Shown: in pieces, positions 1 through 5,796 of the stretch
Numbering within the stretch: position 1 is the first letter of the stretch
How the letters are laid out: each line of letters starts with the position of its first letter
NCBI GenBank assembly: GCA_005884605.1
Contig: VBBE01000064.1
Span: 1-5,853, forward strand
DNA from: Candidatus Bathyarchaeota archaeon
GTDB taxonomy: Archaea > Thermoproteota > Bathyarchaeia > 40CM-2-53-6
Reading direction: 5' to 3'
Length of the DNA stretch: 5,853 nucleotides
Translations under genes and position numbers: made by a program
The notes under the pieces: model-generated
Databases searched by the model: none
Told to the model about the DNA's origin: nothing
What the model saw: only the letters and a program-made list of their open reading frames with translations

Positions 1-1
1 C

Positions 2-1066
2 ACCGTAGACGTAAGGAGCCTCCAGGCAACAGGCCAGTCTACTGGCAACACGAACCAAGCTCCGCTTCACTCACAAGGCCTTCAAGCCTACGACCAGGCC
101 AAAACACAGGCCGAACAGACCGGATACGTGCCGACAGACGAGGCCGCAAAGATCGTTACAACCGCCCCAAGCACTCCCTCACCACTGACCACCACCGTGG
201 GTCTCATCCTAGAGGGAGCCCCAGGCGGATCACCGAATCCCTGTGGCTGTTCGCCTCCAGACGTAATTGTCGGTGCCGGGCCAAACCATGTCTTCGAAAT
301 GGTCAACCTTGCCGGCATAATCTACACGAAAGTTGGAGCAGTTGCCAAGGCCACTTTCGGCCTCGACACTTTCTTTAACCTGCCCGCCTCGTCAATGTCA
401 GACCCGCAAGTCTCGTATGACTCCAGCAGTGGACGATGGTTCGCGTCGATCATTGACATTCCCAACAGCCGAGTCGTCTTCGCCGTATCGACGAGCAACG
501 ATCCCACGGGCACTTTCAACCTTTACTCCGTCTCGGACAGCGGGCGTCTTCCTGACCAGCCTGTCACCGGAACCAACGATGACAAGTACGTAATTTCCGT
601 GAACGATTTCAACACCGCCGGCACTTCCTATATCGGTGTCCACTACTGGGTCCTCAACAAGTCAGAACTTGTTGCCGGAGCCTCGACGATCCACTTTGCT
701 ACAAACACGCCGGACCCGAACATGTTCTCACTGCATCCCGCAGAACATCTCTCCTCGTCCACGACCTTCTACATGGTAACTGACTGTACAGGAACATGCA
801 TCCCAAGTCCGAGAAGTCAGACCAATACCGAAACGGTAGTCTCTCTAACAGGTGTTCCGCCTGCGACCGTAACAGTCAGCTCCAGCAGCTTCTCAATCGC
901 AATCTGGCGCAACAGCAACCAAGGCGCAGGACTTCGACTTCTCAGCCAGCGGGCAGTATTACTTCTATCCAGCAGTCTCAAGTTACCAGGGACAGCTAGT
1001 CGTCTCCTTCGGCAGGTCATCCAGCAGCATCTTTCCATCAGCCATGGCCACGGGACGAGCCTCTAG
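2..1066 (+). CDS. Secreted beta-propeller protein, N-terminal fragment (5' partial, frameshifted at 3' end)
   Basis: The frame is open from base 2 with no stop, so the true start and any signal peptide lie left of the window; a GTG at 128 is in frame but conserved-looking protein runs through it. Numbering from base 2, residues about 134-149 (DPQVSYDSSSGRWFAS), about 184-203 (PDQPVTGTNDDKYVISVNDF) and about 214-221 (HYWVLNKS) are blade-like segments of the kind found in large archaeal extracellular propeller proteins. The composition is Thr/Ser-rich and Lys-poor, fitting an exported protein. Only bases 2 to about 897 look like genuine coding sequence. The last roughly 55 codons to the TAG at 1064 are rich in Leu/Arg/Gln and lie over the real protein in another frame, so this is one half of a broken gene whose remainder is at 873-1919. 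Substrate or partner is unknown; a surface adhesion or glycan-binding role would be a guess. Confidence 0.75.
   Translation, partial: TVDVRSLQATGQSTGNTNQAPLHSQGLQAYDQAKTQAEQTGYVPTDEAAKIVTTAPSTPSPLTTTVGLILEGAPGGSPNPCGCSPPDVIVGAGPNHVFEMVNLAGIIYTKVGAVAKATFGLDTFFNLPASSMSDPQVSYDSSSGRWFASIIDIPNSRVVFAVSTSNDPTGTFNLYSVSDSGRLPDQPVTGTNDDKYVISVNDFNTAGTSYIGVHYWVLNKSELVAGASTIHFATNTPDPNMFSLHPAEHLSSSTTFYMVTDCTGTCIPSPRSQTNTETVVSLTGVPPATVTVSSSSFSIAIWRNSNQGAGLRLLSQRAVLLLSSSLKLPGTASRLLRQVIQQHLSISHGHGTSL
873..905 (+). other. Frame break and probable internal deletion in the propeller gene
   Basis: Upstream coding sequence (VTVSSSSFSIA, ending about 898) is in the frame of base 2, while downstream sequence (from about 903, SGATATKAQDFDF) is in the frame of base 3. 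The downstream frame is closed by a TAA at 870-872, so the switch must lie after 873. From memory of related archaeal propeller proteins, a segment of some tens of residues normally separates these two parts, so a deletion rather than a single-base slip is my preferred reading. Confidence 0.6.
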
Positions 1067-1919
1067 CGATCCACTGAACACGTTACAGTCAGCCGCCGTG
1101 ATCAGAGCAGGCACAACCGCTGACACTAGCGGCCGTTACGGTGACTATTTCGGCGCCGCCACAGACCCGACCCCGACCTCGTCCTCAACCTTCTGGGTCG
1201 CAGGTGAATACCGCAAGTCCACCACATTCCAGAATTGGAACACAGTCATTGGACAAATCGCGCCATTCACCGCGCCAGGGACCTTCGATTATAGCGTAAG
1301 TCTCAATCCAACAAGCGGCTCCGTCGTCCAGGGATCGGGGACAACCTCGACCGTAACAGTCAGCCTCGTCAGCGGAACCACTCAAACAGTCTCCCTTGGC
1401 ACAAGCATCAATCCATCAGCAACAGGCCTCACCGCCACAGTGAACCCGACAAGTGGAAACCCCACCTTCACAAGCACGCTAGCGATCTCAACAACCTCTA
1501 GTACTCCGACAGGATCGTATTCCGTAACCGTCACCGGCACAAGCGGAACCCTGTCCCATAGCGCCATCTACACTCTCACCGTTACCGGTCAGGTGACAGG
1601 CGACTTCAGCATCAGCGCATCACCCTCCAGCCTGACGATGAACAGATTCGGATCAGCATCAACAACTATCACCATAACATCGCTGAGCGGTTTCAGCGGC
1701 ACAGTCTCACTGTCAACCGGCACCCTACCCGCTGGAGTTACTGCAAGCTTCAACCCAACCAGCGTAACGGTAGCTTCAGGCGGAAGCGGAACGTCCACGT
1801 TAACTTTCAACGGCCACGGTGGAGGGACGGCAACAGGAACGTTCACCGTCACCGTAACCGGTACAAGCGGCGGCCTCACCCACTCAGCCACAATAACACT
1901 AACGATAACTAAGCACTAG
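1044..1919 (+). CDS. Secreted beta-propeller protein, C-terminal fragment with two Ig-like domains
   Basis: This is the downstream half of the same protein. The ATG at 1044 is only the first start codon; the frame is open from 873 (after a TAA at 870) and protein-like sequence begins about 903. Before the ATG it encodes QDFDFSASGQYYFYP (927-971), and after it SGRYGDYFGAATDP (1128-1169) and FWVAGEYR (1191-1214), which look like the last propeller blades. Two tandem Ig/CARDB-like beta-sandwich repeats follow: 1287-1589 (starting DYSVSLNPTSG) and 1602-1916 (starting DFSISASPSSL), each ending in a TVTGTSG...HSA...TLT strand pattern. The protein ends in Lys-His with no membrane anchor, sorting motif or dockerin visible, so it is probably released or held non-covalently. 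It is unlikely to be an independent gene starting at 1044, since the ATG sits inside a blade. The function of the full protein is not recognised beyond its fold. Confidence 0.75.
   Translation: MATGRASSDPLNTLQSAAVIRAGTTADTSGRYGDYFGAATDPTPTSSSTFWVAGEYRKSTTFQNWNTVIGQIAPFTAPGTFDYSVSLNPTSGSVVQGSGTTSTVTVSLVSGTTQTVSLGTSINPSATGLTATVNPTSGNPTFTSTLAISTTSSTPTGSYSVTVTGTSGTLSHSAIYTLTVTGQVTGDFSISASPSSLTMNRFGSASTTITITSLSGFSGTVSLSTGTLPAGVTASFNPTSVTVASGGSGTSTLTFNGHGGGTATGTFTVTVTGTSGGLTHSATITLTITKH
1287..1916 (+). repeat. Two tandem Ig-like domain repeats
   Basis: Two roughly 100-residue units, 1287-1589 and 1602-1916, share the same strand order and the ends SYSVTVTGTSGTLSHSA and TFTVTVTGTSGGLTHSA. At the DNA level 1524-1546 and 1848-1870 match at 20 of 23 positions. 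Such units act as spacers or binding modules in extracellular prokaryotic proteins. Confidence 0.7.
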
Positions 1920-1941
1920 ACCACTTCCACTAAACTTCCCA

Positions 1942-1956
1942 TTTTCTCTTTTCTTT
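1942..1956 (+). terminator. T-rich tract, probable archaeal terminator
   Basis: TTTTCTCTTTTCTTT begins 22 bp after the TAG of the propeller gene, with no stem needed in front of it. Archaeal transcription ends at oligo-T tracts of this kind on the coding strand. It would serve the plus-strand gene. Confidence 0.5.
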
Positions 1957-2000
1957 CGGCATTACTGGGAATTCTGAGCTTGCCGGTTTCAGATGTCGCT

Positions 2001-2022
2001 GTTTTCCGCATGAGCGGACAAC
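2001..2022. terminator. Stem-loop between convergent genes
   Basis: GTTTTCCGC (2001-2009) pairs with GCGGACAAC (2014-2022) around the loop ATGA, giving eight base pairs with one internal T/C mismatch. It lies between the end of the plus-strand propeller gene and the end of the minus-strand cluster, so it could end or protect both transcripts. No T-run follows on the minus strand, so a terminator role is only inferred. Confidence 0.35.
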
Positions 2023-2042
2023 TCCCCTTCGAATTGGTCGTA

Positions 2043-2138
2043 TCACATTTCAGCAAATCGCGACCTTTGGTAAGATGGTCGGGCAATTCTCAGTTGACCT
2101 TCAGTCACTTTCACCTTAGCTGGGTCGAAACGCACCAT
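2043..2138 (-). CDS. Possible small ORF (31 codons) overlapping the upstream stop
   Basis: The ATG (2138-2136) shares bases with the TAA stop (2140-2138) of the preceding membrane-protein gene in a TAATG arrangement, a layout typical of translational coupling. The product would be 31 residues, basic, beginning MVRFDPAKVKVTEGQLRIA and ending RSRFAEM at a TGA. It has no membrane helix or Cys pair and I do not recognise it. It may be a real small protein, the remnant of a longer C-terminus separated by a frameshift from the 149-residue protein, or chance. The start/stop overlap is what argues for it; the short length argues against. Confidence 0.3.
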   Translation of the reverse strand: MVRFDPAKVKVTEGQLRIARPSYQRSRFAEM

Positions 2139-2587
2139 TAGGTTTCTGGCAATTTTGAAGACCCCCCTCCTAGAATCTTCAGATCGAACGGTTCACTCGA
2201 TAGGGATACAATTTCCACGTGTCCACTCCGAACCCTTCTAGGTGGCTTTACCTCAATGCTGAGAACATGCCCTCGCTTCACCTCGAACTGTCTACGTCCC
2301 CCCTCAGCATGCTCTATCGTAAACAATTTCCGACGGAAACTTCTTTTTCTGACCAAGAGAAAGATGATGAACCCTGCAATCGCGAGAAGAATTACTAGGG
2401 CAACAGTAGCAGGGACCGCTGGGCGAATAATGCCAATAGCGCCCACCAGGAAGTGTGCCCTTAAGCTCAATTGTCCCCCGCCCTTGTTCACAATAATCCT
2501 CTCTGTCGTCACATACACTGTTGATCCTCTGGGAAGTCCTCCAGCCAGAAAATATCCGATTACCCTCTCGTTCGGAGACGTCAACAC
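2138..2587 (-). CDS. Small membrane protein with PH/GRAM-like flanking segments
   Basis: The product has 149 residues. Residues about 7-35 (ERVIGYFLAGGL...VYVTTERIIVNKG) resemble the first strands of bacterial PH-like/GRAM domains, which often read 'xVYVTxxRIIV'. A hydrophobic stretch at 44-54 and a clear transmembrane helix at 57-79 follow, then a basic patch (RKRSFRRKLF, 80-89) that would face the cytoplasm. The C-terminal 90-140 region (FTIEHAEGGRRQFEVKRGHV, then HVEIVSLSSEPFDLKILGG) is beta-rich and could complete the PH-like fold. The start is GTG at 2587; an in-frame TAG lies five codons upstream and TTG is the next codon, so little other choice exists. No Shine-Dalgarno is seen. It follows the phosphate permease by 55 nt on the same strand, so co-transcription is likely. 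Function is unknown; a membrane-bound sensory or scaffold role is inference only. Confidence 0.7.
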   Translation of the reverse strand: MLTSPNERVIGYFLAGGLPRGSTVYVTTERIIVNKGGGQLSLRAHFLVGAIGIIRPAVPATVALVILLAIAGFIIFLLVRKRSFRRKLFTIEHAEGGRRQFEVKRGHVLSIEVKPPRRVRSGHVEIVSLSSEPFDLKILGGGSSKLPET

Positions 2588-2642
2588 GGGACCCCGACTA
2601 GGCTAGGATGGTTCCGGTTCGATCACTCGATCAGCCTGTTTG

Positions 2643-3623
2643 TTAGAGCATGGCTCCGAGATAGGACATCGCGATAGCGAAGATGCCCGCGCCAGGTAAG
2701 GTCACCAGCCAAGCCAAGAGCATCCCCTTCAACGTTGACCTGACAACGCTCGCTCGTCCGCCGATCCCCGCGTTTGAACCCTCATGAATCTGGGTCGTGG
2801 ATAAAGGGGCTCCAAGAAAAGCTCCCGCGGACACTACCAGGGCAGTGGCCGCGCCGGCTTTCGATCTCTGAACCTGGTCGAGAGAGGTATGTTTTCCCAT
2901 GACTGTTACGGCCACCCGATGTCCTAGGACAAGAGAACCGAAGAACACCGCCACAGCAACCACGGAATAGGGAAGCCAAACTGCCTCGGACGGGTTCGCG
3001 AGAAGAAAGAACGCACCGAGAGCTGCCATCTTCGGAGCATCATTAATCCCTCGTGCGTAAGCAGTCGCAGCCCCGGACCCCCAATGAGCAATTCGCGTCA
3101 GTCGAGGCCTCTGCTTACCCGGAGTTGTGGGTCGACGAGTCAGTCGATCCAAAACGTAGACCGCAATCATCGCTCCTATAGGTCCCGCCGCCAAGGGCAG
3201 GACGACCCTGTACAACAGGAAACCCCACTGGACCCCTGATGTTCCGAACAGGTAAACCGCTAGCAGAACAATGGCTCCAACAATTGCATGTGTCGAGGAG
3301 ACAGGAAGCCGTAGAAACGTTGCCGCAAGAATCCACAAAGTTGCGCCTGCAGGTGCTGCGAGGACAAAAGTGGACTGCGGCGTGGTCCGTAGAAGACTCT
3401 GCGGGGTGAAGACGGAAAAGAGTCTACCGGAGATCAGAATTGCCGTGACACTTCCGACGCCTGTAAAGAAGCCTCCCCAAAGCAAGGCTCTGCGTCTTGG
3501 AGGCGAAGCAGAGGGTTCTGGCATCATCAACGATGCCACACTCTTTCCCGCGTCGTTGGCTCCGTTGGCGAAAGCAAGAGCGAACAGAGCCGCGAGTCCT
3601 AATTCCTCAATCGACACGATCAC
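2643..3623 (-). CDS. PiT-family inorganic phosphate permease
   Basis: This is a polytopic inner-membrane carrier of the PiT family (PF01384), which imports phosphate or metal-phosphate with a proton or sodium ion. Both halves of the inverted-repeat family signature are present: GANDAGKS at 21-28 with PVSSTH at 107-112, and GINDAPK at 192-198 with PLSTTQ at 273-278. About nine or ten hydrophobic segments can be drawn, with a basic central loop (RRPTTPGKQRPR, 163-174). At 326 residues it is at the short end of the family, lacking the long central loop of larger members. The last signature normally ends in His (PVSTTH); here it is Gln, so transport properties might differ. The start is GTG at 3623, with a second GTG two codons later; no other start codon occurs upstream in frame before the TPR gene. 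It starts 23 nt after the TPR gene stop and is probably co-transcribed. No PhoU/DUF47 partner is in the window. Confidence 0.92.
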   Translation of the reverse strand: MIVSIEELGLAALFALAFANGANDAGKSVASLMMPEPSASPPRRRALLWGGFFTGVGSVTAILISGRLFSVFTPQSLLRTTPQSTFVLAAPAGATLWILAATFLRLPVSSTHAIVGAIVLLAVYLFGTSGVQWGFLLYRVVLPLAAGPIGAMIAVYVLDRLTRRPTTPGKQRPRLTRIAHWGSGAATAYARGINDAPKMAALGAFFLLANPSEAVWLPYSVVAVAVFFGSLVLGHRVAVTVMGKHTSLDQVQRSKAGAATALVVSAGAFLGAPLSTTQIHEGSNAGIGGRASVVRSTLKGMLLAWLVTLPGAGIFAIAMSYLGAML

Positions 3624-3646
3624 AGGGTTCTCGCTCTGAAGACGTC

Positions 3647-4453
3647 CTAACTTCCGGGTGTTTCCGGCCGGCCAACTTTTCCAAGCTCTCTAAGCCGGTT
3701 AAGCCTGTCTTGTTCGTTTGCTAGCCGGGGGTCCCGCGAGAGTTCCTCGTAAGCGGCCGCGAACCATCCCTGAGCCTCCTGCTCCTCCCCCATTACCGTC
3801 AAGCACTCGGCTATCTCCTCGTAGACGTATCCGCTCTTCTTGCCAGCCGCCTGATACTGCTCAAACAAGCTTCGCTGCATCTCCAGAGCTTCTTCCGTGT
3901 GATCCATCATCCGAAGAGACTTGGCAACGCACCATTTTGCGATCATGATCTTGTTCGGATCGCCTTCCTTTACCCGGAACTCCACGGCTTTCTCGAACAT
4001 GAGCAGGGATTCTTCATACTGTTTTTGCTCGAAATATGTCCAGCCTATGTTGTTGTAGAGACTGCCCCTCCATTTCCACGCCTTTTCATCCGCTGAATTC
4101 TCGGCAATGTCCAACGCTTTCAGGTTCCATTCCGACTGTTTCTCGGTTGGTTCGACAATCGCCATCATGTGAGCGGCGTCTACGGCATTGAAGTCGTCTT
4201 TGGACTTGGCAGCGAGATCTAATGCCTGAAGAAACAAGGGCCTGGCCTCGTCCCGCTTTCCGGACGAGTTGAAGACCCTTCCACGTTCGAGCAGATACCG
4301 GACCCTCGTCTTATCGTCCGCCTCTGCCTTGAGCAACGCCTTTTCGACGCGATCGAGTGTCTTATGAGCGTCCTGGAATTTTCGCTGCAAGCCTTCCGCC
4401 CTTGCTATCTGGGTGAGAAGCTGTGTCAGATACGGGAAGTCTCTCGAGTCCAA
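3647..4453 (-). CDS. Tetratricopeptide-repeat (TPR) protein
   Basis: The product is a soluble alpha-helical protein of 268 residues from the TTG at 4453, probably about 300 in the intact form. Helix-turn-helix TPR units can be seen at about 8-40 (TQIARAEGLQRKFQDAHKTL), 51-84, 90-122, 128-163 (SLYNNIGWTYFEQKQYEESL, a textbook TPR), 168-203 and 207-240, where YEEIAECLTVMG...EAQGWFAAAYEEL fits the repeat. No signal peptide or membrane helix is present, so it should be cytoplasmic and act in protein-protein contacts. The TTG is only the first start codon in this frame; sequence that looks conserved (DFDSLWDYDHPGATERKF) continues upstream to at least 4528, so the true start lies further 5'. It precedes the phosphate permease by 23 nt on the same strand. 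A regulatory or scaffold role near phosphate uptake is inference; the partner is unknown. Confidence 0.8.
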   Translation of the reverse strand: MDSRDFPYLTQLLTQIARAEGLQRKFQDAHKTLDRVEKALLKAEADDKTRVRYLLERGRVFNSSGKRDEARPLFLQALDLAAKSKDDFNAVDAAHMMAIVEPTEKQSEWNLKALDIAENSADEKAWKWRGSLYNNIGWTYFEQKQYEESLLMFEKAVEFRVKEGDPNKIMIAKWCVAKSLRMMDHTEEALEMQRSLFEQYQAAGKKSGYVYEEIAECLTVMGEEQEAQGWFAAAYEELSRDPRLANEQDRLNRLRELGKVGRPETPGS

Positions 4454-4557
4454 TGCCGTGGGGAGAAGTTCCCGGAACTTTCTCTCAGTTGCGCCTGGAT
4501 GGTCGTAATCCCAGAGGCTGTCAAAGTCTGGAAGCTTGCTTTTGGGTGTGCTTCCAT
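4454..4557 (-). other. 5' coding extension of the TPR gene without an in-frame start codon
   Basis: In the frame of the TPR gene, bases 4454-4528 encode DFDSLWDYDHPGATERKF followed by RELLPTA, running directly into the first TPR helix; this looks like a genuine N-terminal TPR unit. The frame stays open to a TGA at 4661-4663 but holds no ATG, GTG or TTG above 4453. An ATG at 4557-4555 lies in the neighbouring frame and reads MEAHPKA. One extra base in the A-run (T-run on the plus strand, 4540-4543) would join it as MEAHPKSKLPDFDSLWDYD. A single-base deletion, natural or from sequencing, is therefore the likeliest explanation. Confidence 0.5.
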
Positions 4558-4608
4558 CGGCTACTTCGATCTCAAACCACCCTTGCGATGACTTTGGTTC
4601 TACTACTG

Positions 4609-4616
4609 TAAAATAT
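4609..4616 (-). promoter_or_regulatory. Possible TATA-like element for the minus-strand cluster
   Basis: The minus strand reads ATATTTTA here, the most AT-rich patch upstream of the TPR gene. It lies about 52 nt from the out-of-frame ATG at 4557, which would leave a leader of roughly 25 nt. The match is weak and no clear purine-rich BRE precedes it. Confidence 0.2.
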
Positions 4617-4710
4617 TGCTCTTGAGTAAAGTATTCAGTTGCAAAGAAGTGGGCCTCGCGTCATTCGAACGAATTGCTACACGATGTAAGCTGAGGGAGA
4701 CAACGCTTGA

Positions 4711-4718
4711 CTTTTTAG
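4711..4718 (+). promoter_or_regulatory. Possible archaeal TATA box upstream of the seven-helix membrane protein
   Basis: CTTTTTAG is centred about 29 nt before the TTG at 4744, close to the 26-28 nt spacing of archaeal TATA boxes from the transcription start. That would give a leaderless or near-leaderless mRNA, consistent with the lack of a Shine-Dalgarno. The box is imperfect, and a bacterial-like TATAAT at 4739-4744 overlaps the start instead. Confidence 0.3.
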
Positions 4719-4743
4719 TCCGAACGATCATGATTTTCTATAA

Positions 4744-5490
4744 TTGAAAGTCCTAGTAAAGCATGTTTTAGCATCCGCGGTTCTGATTCCGCTCTTTCTC
4801 CTAGTTATATTGGTGTGGCTTTCAGGTAGGGACCCTATGGCTGGATTGTTCGTGTTCTTCCCGCTTCTACTCGTATCGCTTCTCTTCGTCAAGCCGTTGA
4901 ACAAACCAAGTGTCATGCGGTTTCGAGGCCTCGCGAACCTGCTTGGAGGTATCTTGCCACTAGCCTCGCTGTTCCTACCGTACTTATTCCTAGGAGATTA
5001 TCCGTGGTATCCCCTCAACTCTTACGCGGTATCTCAGGGGGTACCTCAGCTAATCGTAGTCGGCAGCATCCTGACTTTGTTCTCAAGATTCGGGGTGTTA
5101 GTTACTGTCGCGGGGTTGTGGGACGGGTCTTCCGTCGTAATCCCCTGTCCTGCCTTCGGATGCCACTTCACGTTGGGTCCCGGTTACTGGTTAGGCCTGA
5201 CTGGAGCTGCCATGTCCCTCCTCGGTCATTCATGGATTGCTGTCCCAAAGAGCGTCGAGGGCCGAAAGCTTCTGGGATCCATCATGCTTCCAGTGGGACT
5301 GATAGTAGCAATCTTGGGAGTTCTGCTTCCCTACAATTTGCTCAACGAGTTTGGCCCAACCGTGGTCCGCAGTCCGGTTTTCATTTTTACCGGATTCTTG
5401 CTGAGCGGGGCAGGCTTGAACCTGCTCTTCAGATTGGAGTCGACATCAATGAGCCGGATTCGTAGAGTGCTTCAGAAACCCGTATGGTGA
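4744..5490 (+). CDS. Uncharacterised seven-helix membrane protein
   Basis: The product has 248 residues. Hydrophobic segments lie at about 8-27, 32-52, 64-84, 101-126, 146-166, 176-200 and 211-230, giving seven predicted helices, with a short basic tail (RIRRVLQK) that should be cytoplasmic. A loop before helix five carries two cysteines in PCPAFGCHF (134-142), followed by LGPGYWLGLTGA (144-155); the Gly/Pro/Trp-rich start of this helix is a pattern I associate with small archaeal and bacterial membrane proteins of unknown role. No catalytic, transporter or receptor motif is recognised. The start is TTG at 4744, directly after an in-frame TAA; later choices are a TTG at 4810, a GTG at 4813 and an ATG at 4837, but they would cut into or remove the first helix. 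It is divergent from the TPR-PiT cluster and has no co-directional partner within 300 bp, so it is probably monocistronic. Confidence 0.75.
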   Translation: MKVLVKHVLASAVLIPLFLLVILVWLSGRDPMAGLFVFFPLLLVSLLFVKPLNKPSVMRFRGLANLLGGILPLASLFLPYLFLGDYPWYPLNSYAVSQGVPQLIVVGSILTLFSRFGVLVTVAGLWDGSSVVIPCPAFGCHFTLGPGYWLGLTGAAMSLLGHSWIAVPKSVEGRKLLGSIMLPVGLIVAILGVLLPYNLLNEFGPTVVRSPVFIFTGFLLSGAGLNLLFRLESTSMSRIRRVLQKPVW

Positions 5491-5766
5491 AAAGTACTTT
5501 GCCTTGTCTGGGTGAAAAAAATAAGCATGCTTTGCTCGGGTCTTTCTCCGAACTAAGTGTTTCTTCGTCGGTCATTCTCTAGTATCCCTATCCAGACGCC
5601 CAGACGGAGTAGCCAATAACCGTTCAGGGAACTCGGTGCAGGCCGGGGGGGCTCGAATGGAAAAAGGATTCGAATCCCATAGAGAATGCTGGCTCTGACG
5701 GTTGCGAGCAGTTCCGACAAGGGCCCAACGAGGCTGATTGAAACGCAAGGAGTGAACTCGTGAAAA
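5491..5766. other. Intergenic stretch with no convincing gene
   Basis: No plus-strand frame gives a credible protein. A 96-codon minus-strand frame (5553-5843) exists but would run into the start of the gene at 5797 and has no recognisable pattern. Two perfect palindromes occur, AAGCATGCTT (5523-5532) and GGATTCGAATCC (5666-5677), and a GC-rich patch with seven G's lies near 5644-5651. A structured non-coding RNA cannot be ruled out, but no tRNA, SRP RNA or RNase P signature was found. Confidence 0.4.
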
Positions 5767-5775
5767 GTAATTAAT
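5761..5775 (+). promoter_or_regulatory. Candidate BRE/TATA promoter for the gene at 5797
   Basis: The purine-rich TGAAAAG is followed by TAATTAAT (5768-5775), centred about 26 nt before the ATG at 5797. This is the BRE plus TATA arrangement of a leaderless archaeal gene, and no Shine-Dalgarno precedes the ATG. Confidence 0.45.
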
Positions 5776-5796
5776 CTCTGAAGACGAAAAGAATTC

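Noticed and set aside
1589..1891. 100-codon minus-strand frame rich in Val and Pro
   Set aside because: It is the antisense shadow of the Thr/Val-rich Ig-like repeat, whose codons create open antisense frames.
2588..2642. Near-palindromic GATCACTCGATC between the permease and PH-like genes
   Set aside because: The pairing is imperfect and short, and there is no matching site elsewhere in the window to suggest an operator.
4707..4744. Bacterial-type promoter TTGACT (4707-4712) and TATAAT (4739-4744)
   Set aside because: The spacing is 26 bp instead of about 17, and the TATAAT overlaps the start codon at 4744, so it could serve only a later start inside the first membrane helix.
5004..5465. 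153-codon plus-strand frame inside the seven-helix protein gene
   Set aside because: It is an out-of-frame shadow; the overlapping frame has a clean, regular pattern of membrane helices, whereas this one is Arg/Ser/Pro-rich without structure.
5574..5697. tRNA-like signal: GGATTCGAATCC resembling a T-arm, with ATTCTCT and AGAGAAT able to pair as an acceptor stem
   Set aside because: The T-stem does not pair in a canonical way (the base before TTC is A rather than T-stem G), there is no D-arm consensus, and the span is about 124 nt with no anticodon arm or intron that I could fit.
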